64,000 nucleotides of DNA from Candidatus Gastranaerophilales bacterium (GTDB taxonomy: Bacteria; Cyanobacteriota; Vampirovibrionia; Gastranaerophilales; Gastranaerophilaceae). The notes under the pieces are model-generated. The model made no database searches. It was given only the letters and a program-made list of their open reading frames with translations, and was not told the DNA's origin. Made by a program: the position numbers and the translations under genes. Shown here in pieces: positions 8,822 to 17,324 of the stretch. The stretch is taken from contig CAAHDT010000027.1 in NCBI GenBank assembly GCA_900770525.1, forward strand, positions 62,001 through 126,000, in the 5' to 3' direction. Every line of letters begins with the position of its first letter. Position 1 is the first letter of the stretch.

Positions 8822-9574
8822 ATGAAAAAAGCATTTACATTGGCAGAAGTATTAATAACCCTAGGAATTATTGGGGTAGTTGCCGCTATCACAATGCCAA
8901 TGCTCGTATCTACTTATCAGGAAAGAGAACTTGTAAGCCGATTAAAAAAAGACTACAGTAATATATCTCAATCTTACGCTCATTCTCTTGTTGAAAACGG
9001 TCTGCCTAAATATTGGCATTTAGGAGAAGAAGGCAACTCTGATGGCGCAAAATATATACAAAGCACCTTGATTTCTTATTTTAAAGTTTGGGAGAATTGT
9101 GAAACTAACAACGGATGTTGGCCAAATAATACTATCGCGAACCTTGACGGAACAATGTCCGAACTTAACGTTTCAACAAATCCGTCTTATTCCAAATTTA
9201 CTATTATAGACGGAACAAACTTTGCATTTAAAGTATTAAGTAATGATTGCTCATTATCAGTCGGCGAATCAGGTGGGCTAAAAGATGTATGTGCGGAAAT
9301 GCTAATTGATATTAATGGTCCTAAAAATCCGAATAAATTCGGTTTTGACGTATTCAAATTCTATTTAACTCAAAAAGGAATCATGCCGGCTGGATTATCA
9401 GGGGAAACAGTAAACAGCTTTGAAAACAGTTGCTTGAACAAAGTATCAGGACTTGGATGTACAGCTTGGGTGTTATACAGAGCTAATATGGATTATTTAC
9501 ACTGCTCAGATATAAGCTGGGGGGGCAAACAGTCTTGTAAAAATATTTTCAACAACCACAACTCTGATTTGTAA
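8822..9574 (+). CDS. Type IV prepilin-like protein (N-terminal methylation/cleavage motif)
   Basis: This is a 250-residue secreted or pilin-like protein. The leader is only MKKA, followed at once by FTLAEVLITLGIIGVVAA, the class III/type IV prepilin signal with Glu at +5; the residue before the cleavage point is Ala rather than the usual Gly. A long hydrophobic helix (about 5-27) is followed by a globular domain with six or more Cys, including CETNNGCWPNN, and an ending with CTAWVLYRANMDYLHC that recurs in the paralogue at 51612-52541. AGGAG precedes the ATG by 6 bases. Such proteins act as pseudopilins of type II secretion or type IV pili; the exact role is unknown. An S41 protease gene follows. 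Confidence 0.9.
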   Translation: MKKAFTLAEVLITLGIIGVVAAITMPMLVSTYQERELVSRLKKDYSNISQSYAHSLVENGLPKYWHLGEEGNSDGAKYIQSTLISYFKVWENCETNNGCWPNNTIANLDGTMSELNVSTNPSYSKFTIIDGTNFAFKVLSNDCSLSVGESGGLKDVCAEMLIDINGPKNPNKFGFDVFKFYLTQKGIMPAGLSGETVNSFENSCLNKVSGLGCTAWVLYRANMDYLHCSDISWGGKQSCKNIFNNHNSDL

Positions 9575-9732
9575 TTTGAATTCTATACAAAATAAAAGAC
9601 TTGTGGTACCATATATGCAGAGAATTACTTTTAATTACATTTGATACAAGGAAACTTTTTTATAAAAAAAACATCTATGTATTTAAGCTTGAGCGAAATG
9701 TGATTAAGGGTAATCTGGAGGAAAAATAAAGA

Positions 9733-10953
9733 ATGAGAAAACTTATGAAGAAAAGCTTAATATTTACAGGTACGTTTATCGTACTGTTCGGATGTCTGAT
9801 ACATAACTACGGAATGGCATACACACCGGTTGATTTGTATGATCAGGTCTGGCGATTAGTCAATTCTAAATTTGTAGATCAGACAAACAATGCGCAAGAT
9901 TGGCAAAAATGGCGTCACAAATACGACAATAAAATCGTAACTAACGAGGATGCCTATGTTGCAATTAACACAATGATTGCAAGTTTAAATGACCCATATA
10001 CAAAATTTTTGGATCCAAAAGAATTTGCAGAAGAAACAAGTTCAATTAAAGGCTCATTAAAGGGTATCGGTATCCAAATTGCAGTAAAAGACGGAAAATT
10101 AACCGTTATTGCCCCAATTGAAGATACTCCGGCAGAAAAAGCCGGCTTAAAAGCAGACGATGAAATACTTGAAATTGACGGAAAAAGCACAAAAGGGATT
10201 ACCGTAGATAAAGCTGCAGACCAAATCCGAGGAAAAGAGGGAACTCAAGTAACCCTTCTTGTAAAAAGAAAAGACATGCAGCCAAAAACATATACTATCA
10301 CAAGAGCAAATATTGAGATTAAATCAATATCACAAAAATTACCTGAAAATGTAAATATGCCAAACGACATTTCTTATATAAGACTAAGCTCGTTTATCAG
10401 CAGAAATGCAAGTACAGAATTTCGCTCTATTCTTGAACAAGGCTACAACAAAAAAGGATTTATCATTGACCTTCGTTCTAATCCGGGGGGATTACTAACA
10501 AATGCAATTTATATTTCAGATATGTTCTTGGATAATGGCGTTATCGTATCAACAGTTGACCGTGACGGTTACAGAGAAACTCAAAATGCAACTCGTGGTG
10601 TTGTTACAAGAAAACCGGTAGTTGTTTTAATCAACAAAGGTTCGGCATCTGCAAGTGAAATTTTCTCAGGCGCAATGAAAGACAACGGAAGAGCAGTTAT
10701 CGTCGGAGAACAATCATTTGGGAAAGGGTTAGTTCAAGAAATCAATAAACTTCCATATGATGCCGGCATTAACATTACAATTCAAAAATACCTGACTCCT
10801 AACGGAACAGATATCAACAAAAAAGGTATTACGCCTGATGTAATTGTTAAGCTTACAGAAGAAGATGTTAAAAATAAAAACGATGTACAGTTGAAAAAAG
10901 CAATAGAAATTCTGGAACAACTATCCGCAGGAAAAACTGTTGCATCATATTAA
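9733..10953 (+). CDS. S41-family C-terminal processing protease (CtpA-like)
   Basis: This is a 406-residue periplasmic serine protease. Residues about 8-30 form a signal anchor. An N-terminal helical domain (about 35-105) is followed by a PDZ domain (about 108-195, GIGIQ ... APAEKAGL-like carboxylate loop) and the tail-specific protease core. The catalytic Ser lies in GSASASEIF (Ser306) and the Lys in SFGKG (Lys331), with the 25-residue spacing known for CtpA. CtpA-like enzymes trim C-termini of envelope proteins. GGAGG precedes the first ATG; a second in-frame ATG (MKK) is a possible alternative. A strong terminator follows. A paralogue lies at 52914-54158. Confidence 0.93.
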   Translation: MRKLMKKSLIFTGTFIVLFGCLIHNYGMAYTPVDLYDQVWRLVNSKFVDQTNNAQDWQKWRHKYDNKIVTNEDAYVAINTMIASLNDPYTKFLDPKEFAEETSSIKGSLKGIGIQIAVKDGKLTVIAPIEDTPAEKAGLKADDEILEIDGKSTKGITVDKAADQIRGKEGTQVTLLVKRKDMQPKTYTITRANIEIKSISQKLPENVNMPNDISYIRLSSFISRNASTEFRSILEQGYNKKGFIIDLRSNPGGLLTNAIYISDMFLDNGVIVSTVDRDGYRETQNATRGVVTRKPVVVLINKGSASASEIFSGAMKDNGRAVIVGEQSFGKGLVQEINKLPYDAGINITIQKYLTPNGTDINKKGITPDVIVKLTEEDVKNKNDVQLKKAIEILEQLSAGKTVASY

Positions 10954-10978
10954 AAAACAAAGAAATTAATCATTAACA

Positions 10979-11009
10979 AAAAGGAACCTCCTAGAAGGTT
11001 CCTTTTTTT
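10979..11009. terminator. Bidirectional intrinsic terminator
   Basis: An 11-bp stem (10979-10989 with 10996-11006) encloses a 6-base loop and is flanked by T runs on both strands. It separates the S41 protease gene from the convergent gcv operon. Confidence 0.92.
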
Positions 11010-11032
11010 ACAACTAAGCCTCTCGATATAAC

Positions 11033-12283
11033 CTATAAAGAATCTACATACAATTTTATGTCTTCATCTGATATCATTTCGGTTGCGGCAACTAAAACTC
11101 TTTTATCATCAAGTTTAACACCACCCAAAATATTATTATTTTTTAATTTTTCTAAGTAAGCGTTTGAGTCATCACATTCAACTACAAACTCATTAAAAAA
11201 GTTTTCATTTTCAACTTTATAACCCAAATTTGCCAAAGCTTCTGCCAATTTATGCGCTTGTTTTGTTGATAAATATCCTGCTTGACGGAATCCTTTTTCT
11301 CCCATTACACTCAAATAAACCGTAGCCCATAGTCCCATTAAAGCTTGATTTGAGCAAATATTACTTGTGGCTTTTTCACGTTTTATATGTTGTTCTCTTG
11401 TTTGAATTGTTAAAGTAAACGCCTGTTCTCCATCTTTATCAACAGTCCGACCTGCAAGACGCCCTGGCATTTGGCGCATATACTTTTCTTTACAACAAAT
11501 AACACCAGCATGAGGACCTCCAAAACTCATCGGAATACCAAGAGTCTGAATATCCGCAACAACAATATCAGCCCCAAACTCTGATGGTGGTTTAAGTATA
11601 GACAATGTTGATAAATCCGTACATACAATTAATAATGTATCATCAGATTTTTTGACATCTAATATTTCGCCATAATAATCCGGAGTTTGGATTAAAACAC
11701 ACGCATAATCTGTTGTATCTTGCGGAAGGTTGTCAAACAATTCTACTTCGATATTTCCAGCCCACATATAAGTGTTTATTACTCTTAAATATTCTGGGTT
11801 AATATTTTTATGTACCAATACTTTCTTAGACTTTTTGTTAATTCTAACAGCCATCAAAAGAGCTTCCGCACAAGCTGTCGCACCATCATAAACAGTAGCA
11901 TTTGAAATATCCATGCCTGTTAATCTTGAAATCATTGTTTGGAATTCGTACATAATTTGAAGAGTTCCTTGAGCAATTTCAGCCTGATAAGGAGTGTAAG
12001 CCGTTAAAAATTCAAACCTCTGAGCGACTTGCGACACACAAGCAGGAACAAACTTGTTATAAACACCTGCTCCCATAAAATTGATAAAATCAGTTTTATT
12101 TTTGGCTGCAAGCGACTTAACTTTTCTTTGAGTTTCAAGTTCGCTCAACGGTTCATCTAACTTTAAAGATTGCATTCTAGCAGTTTTTGGGATTTGATTG
12201 AACAAATCTTCAACAGATTTTATTCCAATATCACCAAACATCTCTTGCTTTACGCTATCATTATGTACTAAAAAATTCTTCAT
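11033..12283 (-). CDS. gcvPA: Glycine dehydrogenase (decarboxylating) subunit 1
   Basis: This is the N-terminal half of the PLP-dependent P-protein of the glycine cleavage system, which works as an alpha2beta2 complex with GcvPB. Family patterns are visible: FMGAGVYNKFVPACVSQ, FLTAYTPYQAEIAQGTLQ, YDGATACAEA and QTLGIPMSFGGPHAGVI, then GRLAGRTVDKDG and FTLTIQTREQHIKREKATSN near residue 310. The 416 residues are slightly short of the common 440-450. The ATG at 12283 is preferred over the TTG one codon earlier. The gene begins just after the gcvH stop. The PLP lysine lies in GcvPB, which is not in this cluster: a terminator follows. Confidence 0.95.
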   Translation of the reverse strand: MKNFLVHNDSVKQEMFGDIGIKSVEDLFNQIPKTARMQSLKLDEPLSELETQRKVKSLAAKNKTDFINFMGAGVYNKFVPACVSQVAQRFEFLTAYTPYQAEIAQGTLQIMYEFQTMISRLTGMDISNATVYDGATACAEALLMAVRINKKSKKVLVHKNINPEYLRVINTYMWAGNIEVELFDNLPQDTTDYACVLIQTPDYYGEILDVKKSDDTLLIVCTDLSTLSILKPPSEFGADIVVADIQTLGIPMSFGGPHAGVICCKEKYMRQMPGRLAGRTVDKDGEQAFTLTIQTREQHIKREKATSNICSNQALMGLWATVYLSVMGEKGFRQAGYLSTKQAHKLAEALANLGYKVENENFFNEFVVECDDSNAYLEKLKNNNILGGVKLDDKRVLVAATEMISDEDIKLYVDSL

Positions 12284-12286
12284 CAA

Positions 12287-12670
12287 TTATTCCAATTCTT
12301 CCTTGTAATCTTCGTATTCCAACAAATCATCTTGTTCTGAAATGTCGCCTGTAGCCTTAACTTTTACCAACCAACCCTTTTCGTATACATCTTCGTTAAG
12401 TGTTTCCGGCGCATCAACTAAATCCGCATTAACCTCTAAAATAGTACCGCTGATTGGCATATAAATTTCAGAAGCCGCCTTAACTGATTCAATGGTTGCA
12501 AAGGTATCACCTTTAGAAAACTCTGTATCAACATCAGGCAATTCGAGAAAAACAATATCACCTAATTGTTCTACAGCATAATCTGTCAAACCAATAGTAT
12601 AAGTTCCATCATCATTTTTTAAAAGGTATTCATGTGATTTTGAACACAATATCTTTTCTGTAATACTCAT
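12287..12670 (-). CDS. gcvH: Glycine cleavage system H protein
   Basis: GcvH is the lipoyl carrier that shuttles the aminomethyl group from the P-protein to the T-protein. The 127-residue sequence has the family HEYLL start, the GLTDYAVEQLGDIVFLELP strand set, and the lipoylation site ATIESVKAASEIY with the modified Lys at about residue 64. The acidic C-terminus is normal. It is 9 bases downstream of gcvT on the same strand and 3 bases before gcvPA. Confidence 0.97.
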   Translation of the reverse strand: MSITEKILCSKSHEYLLKNDDGTYTIGLTDYAVEQLGDIVFLELPDVDTEFSKGDTFATIESVKAASEIYMPISGTILEVNADLVDAPETLNEDVYEKGWLVKVKATGDISEQDDLLEYEDYKEELE

Positions 12671-12679
12671 TTTATTCTC

Positions 12680-13783
12680 CTATAATTTAACCTTATTTCT
12701 TTTTGACACAAACGGTCTTTTTACAACTTCAGCATCATGAAGTTTTTCTCTTATCATAACTTGAACAACGGAACCTGTGCAAATCTCCTTAATATTTTTA
12801 ACATAAGCAAGCGCAATATTTGCCCCCAAGACAGGAGAAACACAGCCACTCGTAACAACTCCGACTTTTTCCCCGTTAAAATAGATATCATAGCCGTGAC
12901 GTGCAATATTTCTATCTAGCATTTTTAGACCGATTAATTTTTTGTTAACTCCGTTTTGCAACTGCTCCATAATAACGGATTTACCGTTGTAATCTTCTTT
13001 TTTATCCTTAGGAATAGACCAGCTCAAACCTGCCTCAATCGGAGTTGTATTTTCATCCAAATCGTTGCCATACAGATGAAGAGCTGCTTCCAACCTCAAA
13101 GTATCACGAGCACCTAATCCGATAGGTTTAATTCCGTATTTCTTTCCATATTCTAAAATTTTATCCCACAATTCTTCTGAGAACTTATTTTCAACCAAAA
13201 GCTCATATCCGTCTTCTCCGGTATAACCGGTACGAGATACAAGTATCTTATGATTACATATTTTAGCCGGCTTAATCGTAAATGATTCTTGATGAGTATC
13301 CAGCCCCATATCTCTTAAAAGAGCATCTGCATTAGGACCTTGTACTGCCAGAAGTGAATAATTATGAGATTGGTTATCTATTTTTACATCAAAATTCTTG
13401 CTATTACGAACCATCCAGTTCAAATCTTCATCAATTCTTGAAGCATTACAAATAACAAGATAATAATTTATCCCTAACTTATAAATAATCAAATCGTCTA
13501 TTAAACCGCCTTTTAAATTTGGCAATTGACAATAAACTGCCTTTTCATAAGCAAGTTTTGAAATATCTTGAGGAACAATTTTCTGTAAAAAATCCAAAGA
13601 TTCTTTTCCGGACACAAAAACTTCTCCCATATGGGATACGTCAAACAAGCCAACCGATTCTCTTACCGTATTATGCTCTTCAATGATTGATGAATACTGT
13701 ACAGGCATGTGCCATCCTGCAAAATCAACCATTTTCGCTCCTAATTTAACATGTTTATCGTGTAAAAAAGTTTCCTTTGTCAT
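12680..13783 (-). CDS. gcvT: Aminomethyltransferase (glycine cleavage T protein)
   Basis: GcvT transfers the methylene group from the aminomethyl-lipoyl arm of GcvH to tetrahydrofolate. Visible patterns are FAGWHMPVQYSSIIEEHNTVR (split over residues about 21-41), GLFDVSHMGEV, DDLIIYKLG, RTGYTGEDGYELLV, GLGARDTLRLEA (with the folate-binding Asp/Arg region) and DIARHGYDI-like NIARHGYDI near the end. The length of 367 residues is normal. The ATG is preceded by AGGGGG. It is the first gene of the leftward gcvT-gcvH-gcvPA operon, with a promoter at 13811-13839. Confidence 0.97.
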   Translation of the reverse strand: MTKETFLHDKHVKLGAKMVDFAGWHMPVQYSSIIEEHNTVRESVGLFDVSHMGEVFVSGKESLDFLQKIVPQDISKLAYEKAVYCQLPNLKGGLIDDLIIYKLGINYYLVICNASRIDEDLNWMVRNSKNFDVKIDNQSHNYSLLAVQGPNADALLRDMGLDTHQESFTIKPAKICNHKILVSRTGYTGEDGYELLVENKFSEELWDKILEYGKKYGIKPIGLGARDTLRLEAALHLYGNDLDENTTPIEAGLSWSIPKDKKEDYNGKSVIMEQLQNGVNKKLIGLKMLDRNIARHGYDIYFNGEKVGVVTSGCVSPVLGANIALAYVKNIKEICTGSVVQVMIREKLHDAEVVKRPFVSKRNKVKL

Positions 13784-13810
13784 AAATCATTTTCCCCCTA
13801 ATTTTCTACT

Positions 13811-13839
13811 ATTGTCTTAGCAATAAATTTTTTTGTCAA
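13811..13839 (-). promoter_or_regulatory. Sigma70-type promoter of the gcv operon
   Basis: Read on the minus strand: TTGACA (13839-13834), 17-base spacer, GACAAT (13816-13811). The leader to the gcvT start is only about 25 bases, too short for a glycine riboswitch. Confidence 0.7.
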
Positions 13840-13865
13840 GAAAAATTTAAAAATTTTAATAGAGT

Positions 13866-14210
13866 TTATGCTGATGCATCAGGGAAATATTTATCAATTT
13901 CAATAATTTTTCCATCAAGAGTATTTTCTTCAAACGATTTTATAAACTTAAACAAATCATCATTCGGTACATCATAGTTATAAAGAACCGTTTCGCCCTT
14001 ATAATCACGCATAACTCTAACTATATAATGGCACCCCTGAGCATATTTTAACAAATGTTCTTTGTTGAATTTATTACCGTTTGTGTCTTTATCAATCCTT
14101 ACATAATTAAATCCCGCATAAAACTTTACACGCTCTCCTGTTTGCGGTGGCAAATCTTTGTTATGTCTTGAAAAAATATTCGTAACTTTTTGATTTATCT
14201 CGTCACTCAT
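13866..14210 (-). CDS. Conserved-looking small protein of unknown function
   Basis: This is a 114-residue soluble protein that I do not recognise. It has no signal or membrane segment. It is mixed alpha/beta, with aromatic-rich strands (VKFYAGFNYVRID, CHYIVRVMRDYKGETVLYNY) and an ending with DKYFPDASA. GAGGG lies 7 bases before the ATG, and a promoter at 14241-14269 serves it alone. It is downstream-adjacent to gcvT on the same strand but separated by the gcv promoter, so a link to glycine cleavage is only positional. Confidence 0.7.
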   Translation of the reverse strand: MSDEINQKVTNIFSRHNKDLPPQTGERVKFYAGFNYVRIDKDTNGNKFNKEHLLKYAQGCHYIVRVMRDYKGETVLYNYDVPNDDLFKFIKSFEENTLDGKIIEIDKYFPDASA

Positions 14211-14240
14211 GCCGATACCCTCTATAACTACCCATTCTCA

Positions 14241-14269
14241 ATTAAACACTACTTTAAAACACTTGTCTA
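14241..14269 (-). promoter_or_regulatory. Promoter of the 114-residue gene
   Basis: Minus strand: TAGACA (14269-14264), 17-base spacer, TTTAAT (14246-14241). Confidence 0.6.
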
Positions 14270-14308
14270 AATATTAAGTTTTTTATAGACATAACAAAAA
14301 ATTACATA

Positions 14309-14337
14309 TTGCGTGAACTTAAATTTTGAATTACAAT
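14309..14337 (+). promoter_or_regulatory. Promoter of the glutamate synthase-like gene
   Basis: Plus strand: TTGCGT (14309-14314), 17-base spacer, TACAAT (14332-14337). It is back-to-back with the minus promoter at 14241-14269. Confidence 0.65.
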
Positions 14338-14375
14338 ATTGAGTGAAAAAGCTTTTTAATAAGGGAGATGGCAGT

Positions 14376-15746
14376 ATGGTTACAGAAAGACAAAAAGTTA
14401 AAGAACAAGATAAAAATCAAAGACGACACAACTTTGAACCTGTAGAAAGTAATTTAACCGAAGAACAAGTAAAACTTGAAGCTTCTCGTTGCTTGCATTG
14501 CAAAAATCCTCGTTGCGTTCAAGGATGTCCGGTAAACATTCAAATACCTGAATTCATTCAAGCAATCAAAGACGGCAATCTTCAACAAGCAGGAGATATT
14601 ATCCGCGAAACAAGTATGCTACCATCCGTTTGCGGTAGAGTTTGTCCGCAAGAAAGACAATGTGAAGGCAATTGTATCCTTGGCATCAAAGGGCAATCTG
14701 TTGCGATTGGCGCTTTAGAACGCTATGTAGGAGATAATACAAAAGCCGAAGAAACTGAAATTACACCAACCGGTAAAAAAGTCGCAATTGTAGGCTCCGG
14801 ATGTGCAGGTATTACTGCAGCCGCAGATTTAAGAAAAGCCGGACATGATGTAGAAGTTTTTGAAGCTCTACACGAACTTGGCGGAGTTTTACGCTACGGA
14901 ATCCCTCCGTTCAGACTTCCTAGAATTGTTTTAGACAGAGAAATAGAAACACTTAAGAAAATGGGGGTAAAATTCCATACTGACGTTGTTGTCGGAAAAT
15001 CAATTACCCTAAAACAACTTAAAGAAGATGGCTTTGACGCTATATTTATATGCTCAGGAGCCGGACTGCCTAAGATGCTCCATATTAAAGGCGAAAATCT
15101 TAACGGAGTATTTTCTGCAAACGAATTTCTGACAAGAGTTAATCTTATGCACGCAGGGCAACCTGACAGTCCGACTCCATTAAGAGTTGGTAAAAAAGTT
15201 GCCGTATTCGGTGGCGGAAATGTTGCAATGGATGCGGCAAGAACCGCTGTAAGGGTTGGTTTTGAAGAAGTTTATATCATTTACAGAAGAACAGAAAAAG
15301 AGCTTCCTGCAAGACTTGAAGAGATTCGACATGCAAAAGAAGAAGGGATTACGTTCAAATTCTTATACGCTCCAAAAGAAATTTTAGGAGAAGATGGCTA
15401 CGTTAAAGCCGTAGAACTTGAAGTAATGGAACTTGGCGAACCTGACGAAAGTGGCAGAAGACGCCCTATTTCAACAGGCAAAATAGAAACAATGAACTTA
15501 GATACAGTAATCGTCGCTCTGGGAACCGGTCCAAACCCTATTATCCAACGCTCTGCAGATGCTGAAGGCTTAGAAATTGAAACTGACAAAAAAGGCTACA
15601 TTACCGTAGACGAAAACAGTCGAGCAACATCTATTCCTACAATATATGCAGGTGGAGATGTCGCTCCTGTCGGTACTTCCAACGCTATTAACGCAATGGG
15701 CGCAGGCAAAAAAGCTGCAAAAGCTATAAATGAATTGTTAAAATAG
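14376..15746 (+). CDS. NADPH-dependent glutamate synthase small-subunit-like flavoprotein (GltD/GltA type)
   Basis: This is a 456-residue iron-sulfur flavoprotein. N-terminal Cys at about 39, 42, 47, 51 and 86, 90, 96, 100 form the two Fe-S cluster motifs (CLHCKNPRCVQGC and CGRVCPQERQCEGNC). The FAD Rossmann motif VAIVGSGCAG is near 137-146 and the NADPH motif VAVFGGGNVAMDAA near 280; the ending APVGTSNAINAMGAGKKAA binds FAD. The ATG at 14376 is chosen because GGGAG lies 8 bases upstream; an in-frame GTG 11 codons earlier lacks a good site. Homotetrameric glutamate synthases and the NfnB subunit of the bifurcating transhydrogenase share this architecture. No gltB or nfnA is adjacent, so the substrate remains open. 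Confidence 0.9.
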   Translation: MVTERQKVKEQDKNQRRHNFEPVESNLTEEQVKLEASRCLHCKNPRCVQGCPVNIQIPEFIQAIKDGNLQQAGDIIRETSMLPSVCGRVCPQERQCEGNCILGIKGQSVAIGALERYVGDNTKAEETEITPTGKKVAIVGSGCAGITAAADLRKAGHDVEVFEALHELGGVLRYGIPPFRLPRIVLDREIETLKKMGVKFHTDVVVGKSITLKQLKEDGFDAIFICSGAGLPKMLHIKGENLNGVFSANEFLTRVNLMHAGQPDSPTPLRVGKKVAVFGGGNVAMDAARTAVRVGFEEVYIIYRRTEKELPARLEEIRHAKEEGITFKFLYAPKEILGEDGYVKAVELEVMELGEPDESGRRRPISTGKIETMNLDTVIVALGTGPNPIIQRSADAEGLEIETDKKGYITVDENSRATSIPTIYAGGDVAPVGTSNAINAMGAGKKAAKAINELLK

Positions 15747-15753
15747 TTATTAT

Positions 15754-15793
15754 AAAAAGCCAAAGAGATAGTAAACTCTCTTTGGCTTTTTAA
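15754..15793 (+). terminator. Intrinsic terminator
   Basis: A 15-bp perfect stem (15754-15768 with 15777-15791) encloses an 8-base loop and ends in T5. It lies between the flavoprotein gene and the next gene, whose start is only 11 bases further on. Confidence 0.92.
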
Positions 15794-15802
15794 AGAGGGA
15801 TT

Positions 15803-16711
15803 ATGTTAAAAAAATTACTTTTAGGGTTATGTTTGTGTATGCTTGTAGCACCAGTTAGTGCATTTGAGCTTGATTGGTCTGCAGACGATGATATTCGACA
15901 AAATTATAATCCATCAAAATTGGAAGAAGAGGTTCTACCGGGATTACCTAGCTTTTTAAACGACACACCGACACCCTCTCATACACAAACATCAATAAAA
16001 AATGAAGTAAATCAAGTCAAATCGTCCGCACCCGACTCTATGGCTCCTACAAATAATATTCAAACAGACTTTTCCTCAACCGTAGGAAAAGTAAAAAAAA
16101 CAACTCAACCAACCTACACAAACGATTCGTTCACAGCCATAAAAATAAAAAAAGGCACAAAAATTAAAGTTCAATCAAGAACTAAAGTTTCTGATTGGAA
16201 CACCGCAGGTGCCAGAATGACTTTTGTTTCGACAGAACCCGTTATTCAACGGTATTTATCACTTCCTGCAGGAACAACACTAAAAGGTGTTATTGAAGAC
16301 TCCCACCAACCAAACAACTTTGGCAATGGTGGGCTACTAAAACTTAAGGCAGACTCAATTATCATAAACGGCAAAACCCAAAATCTTGACGCAAAAGTTA
16401 TCCGAGCAAACGGCAAAATCATTATCGCAAATAACATAAAAGGAGAACGTGGCTATATAAAAGGCATAAGCAACGCTGTAGCCAAAGGCGACAAATTCTA
16501 CCAAAAAACACGTAGAACCTCTCAAAATCTTGCGAACAATCCTGTCGGAGTAATTATATCACCATTTCCAACAATAATCGGAGTAGTCGGCTATGCTGTT
16601 AACTGGGCTGTTTCCCCAATAACTGCTATGTGGTCCAAAGGTGAACACATAACCATTCCGTCAGGAGCAAATTACACCCTAAAACTTCGCGATAATGCTT
16701 ATATTTACTAG
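15803..16711 (+). CDS. Exported protein of unknown function
   Basis: This is a 302-residue protein with a clear signal peptide (MLKKLLLGLCLCMLVAPVSA, cleavage after about residue 20). A Pro/Ser/Thr-rich linker (about 35-100) leads to a beta-rich domain from about 105 (SFTAIKIKKGTKIKVQSR). A hydrophobic segment near 248-275 (VGVIISPFPTIIGVVGYAVN) is followed by a final strand (ITIPSGANYTLKLRDNAYIY). It is likely periplasmic or membrane-associated. AGAGGG precedes the ATG by 5 bases. I do not recognise a family. The repeated 'intrinsically sticky' strand patterns could suit a TrbI/TraB-like or outer-membrane-associated fold, but this is not supported enough to name. Confidence 0.75.
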   Translation: MLKKLLLGLCLCMLVAPVSAFELDWSADDDIRQNYNPSKLEEEVLPGLPSFLNDTPTPSHTQTSIKNEVNQVKSSAPDSMAPTNNIQTDFSSTVGKVKKTTQPTYTNDSFTAIKIKKGTKIKVQSRTKVSDWNTAGARMTFVSTEPVIQRYLSLPAGTTLKGVIEDSHQPNNFGNGGLLKLKADSIIINGKTQNLDAKVIRANGKIIIANNIKGERGYIKGISNAVAKGDKFYQKTRRTSQNLANNPVGVIISPFPTIIGVVGYAVNWAVSPITAMWSKGEHITIPSGANYTLKLRDNAYIY

Positions 16712-16732
16712 TTTTACACATAAACACATAAA

Positions 16733-16771
16733 AAAAGTGAGTCAAATAATATATTGACTCACTTTTAATTT
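16733..16771. terminator. Bidirectional intrinsic terminator
   Basis: A 13-bp stem (16733-16745 with 16754-16766) encloses an 8-base loop, with A/T tracts on both sides. It ends the exported-protein gene and, on the minus strand, the ribosomal protein transcript after rplR. Confidence 0.88.
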
Positions 16772-16788
16772 TTGCAATATGCAAGCGA

Positions 16789-17157
16789 TTAGAAATTCAA
16801 ACCTGCTTCACGAGCTGCATCAGCCAAAGCTTGAATACGACCGTGGTATAAGAATCCGCCTCTATCAAAAACAACATCCTTAACACCGGCTTTCAAACCT
16901 TTTTGAGCAACAGCTTCACCAACAACTTTTGCAGCGTCAATGTTGCCACCGTGAGCTAATTTTTCTTTCAAATCTTTGTCAACAGAAGAAGCTGAAGCAA
17001 GAGTAACCTTGTTTACATCATCAATCAATTGAGCATATATGTGTTTTGTACTTCTATAAACAGCCAATCTTGGGCATTCAGGAGTTCCTGCAAGTTTAAC
17101 CCTGATTGATTGGTGTCTTTTTTGTACTTGTGGTTTTCTAATTTTTCTTTTAATCAT
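16789..17157 (-). CDS. rplR: 50S ribosomal protein L18
   Basis: L18 binds 5S rRNA in the large subunit. The 122-residue product shows the family core RHQSIRVKLAGTPECPRLAV and the ending VFDRGGFLYHGRIQALADAAREAG. The ATG at 17157 is chosen because AAGGA lies 7 bases before it; the frame is open 15 codons further upstream without a better start. In most bacteria rplR is followed by rpsE, rpmD, rplO and secY; here a terminator follows instead. Confidence 0.97.
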   Translation of the reverse strand: MIKRKIRKPQVQKRHQSIRVKLAGTPECPRLAVYRSTKHIYAQLIDDVNKVTLASASSVDKDLKEKLAHGGNIDAAKVVGEAVAQKGLKAGVKDVVFDRGGFLYHGRIQALADAAREAGLNF

Positions 17158-17324
17158 TTTTAATCCTTTCTTAACCCAAACCTTCTTGAATAACCACTTC
17201 AAGGGTTTATGCGGGCATTAATTGTTCTTTTTTACCCATAAATAACATAAATGTTTTTACGAGATTTTTTAGTAAGTTAAAAATAAAATATTCAAACGGC
17301 ACAACAAAGTTACCGTAATTTATC

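Noticed and set aside
8770..8961. A 63-codon frame overlapping the prepilin start
   Set aside because: It covers the promoter and reads the prepilin leader out of frame; the prepilin frame has the ribosome binding site and signature.
13784..13865. A glycine riboswitch before gcvT
   Set aside because: The promoter at 13811-13839 leaves only about 25 bases of leader, too short for the aptamer, and no glycine-riboswitch-like core is seen.
16570..17320. An assembly join as the reason for the missing rpsE
   Set aside because: A clean bidirectional terminator and normal sequence on both sides argue for a real junction; it cannot be excluded fully without reads.
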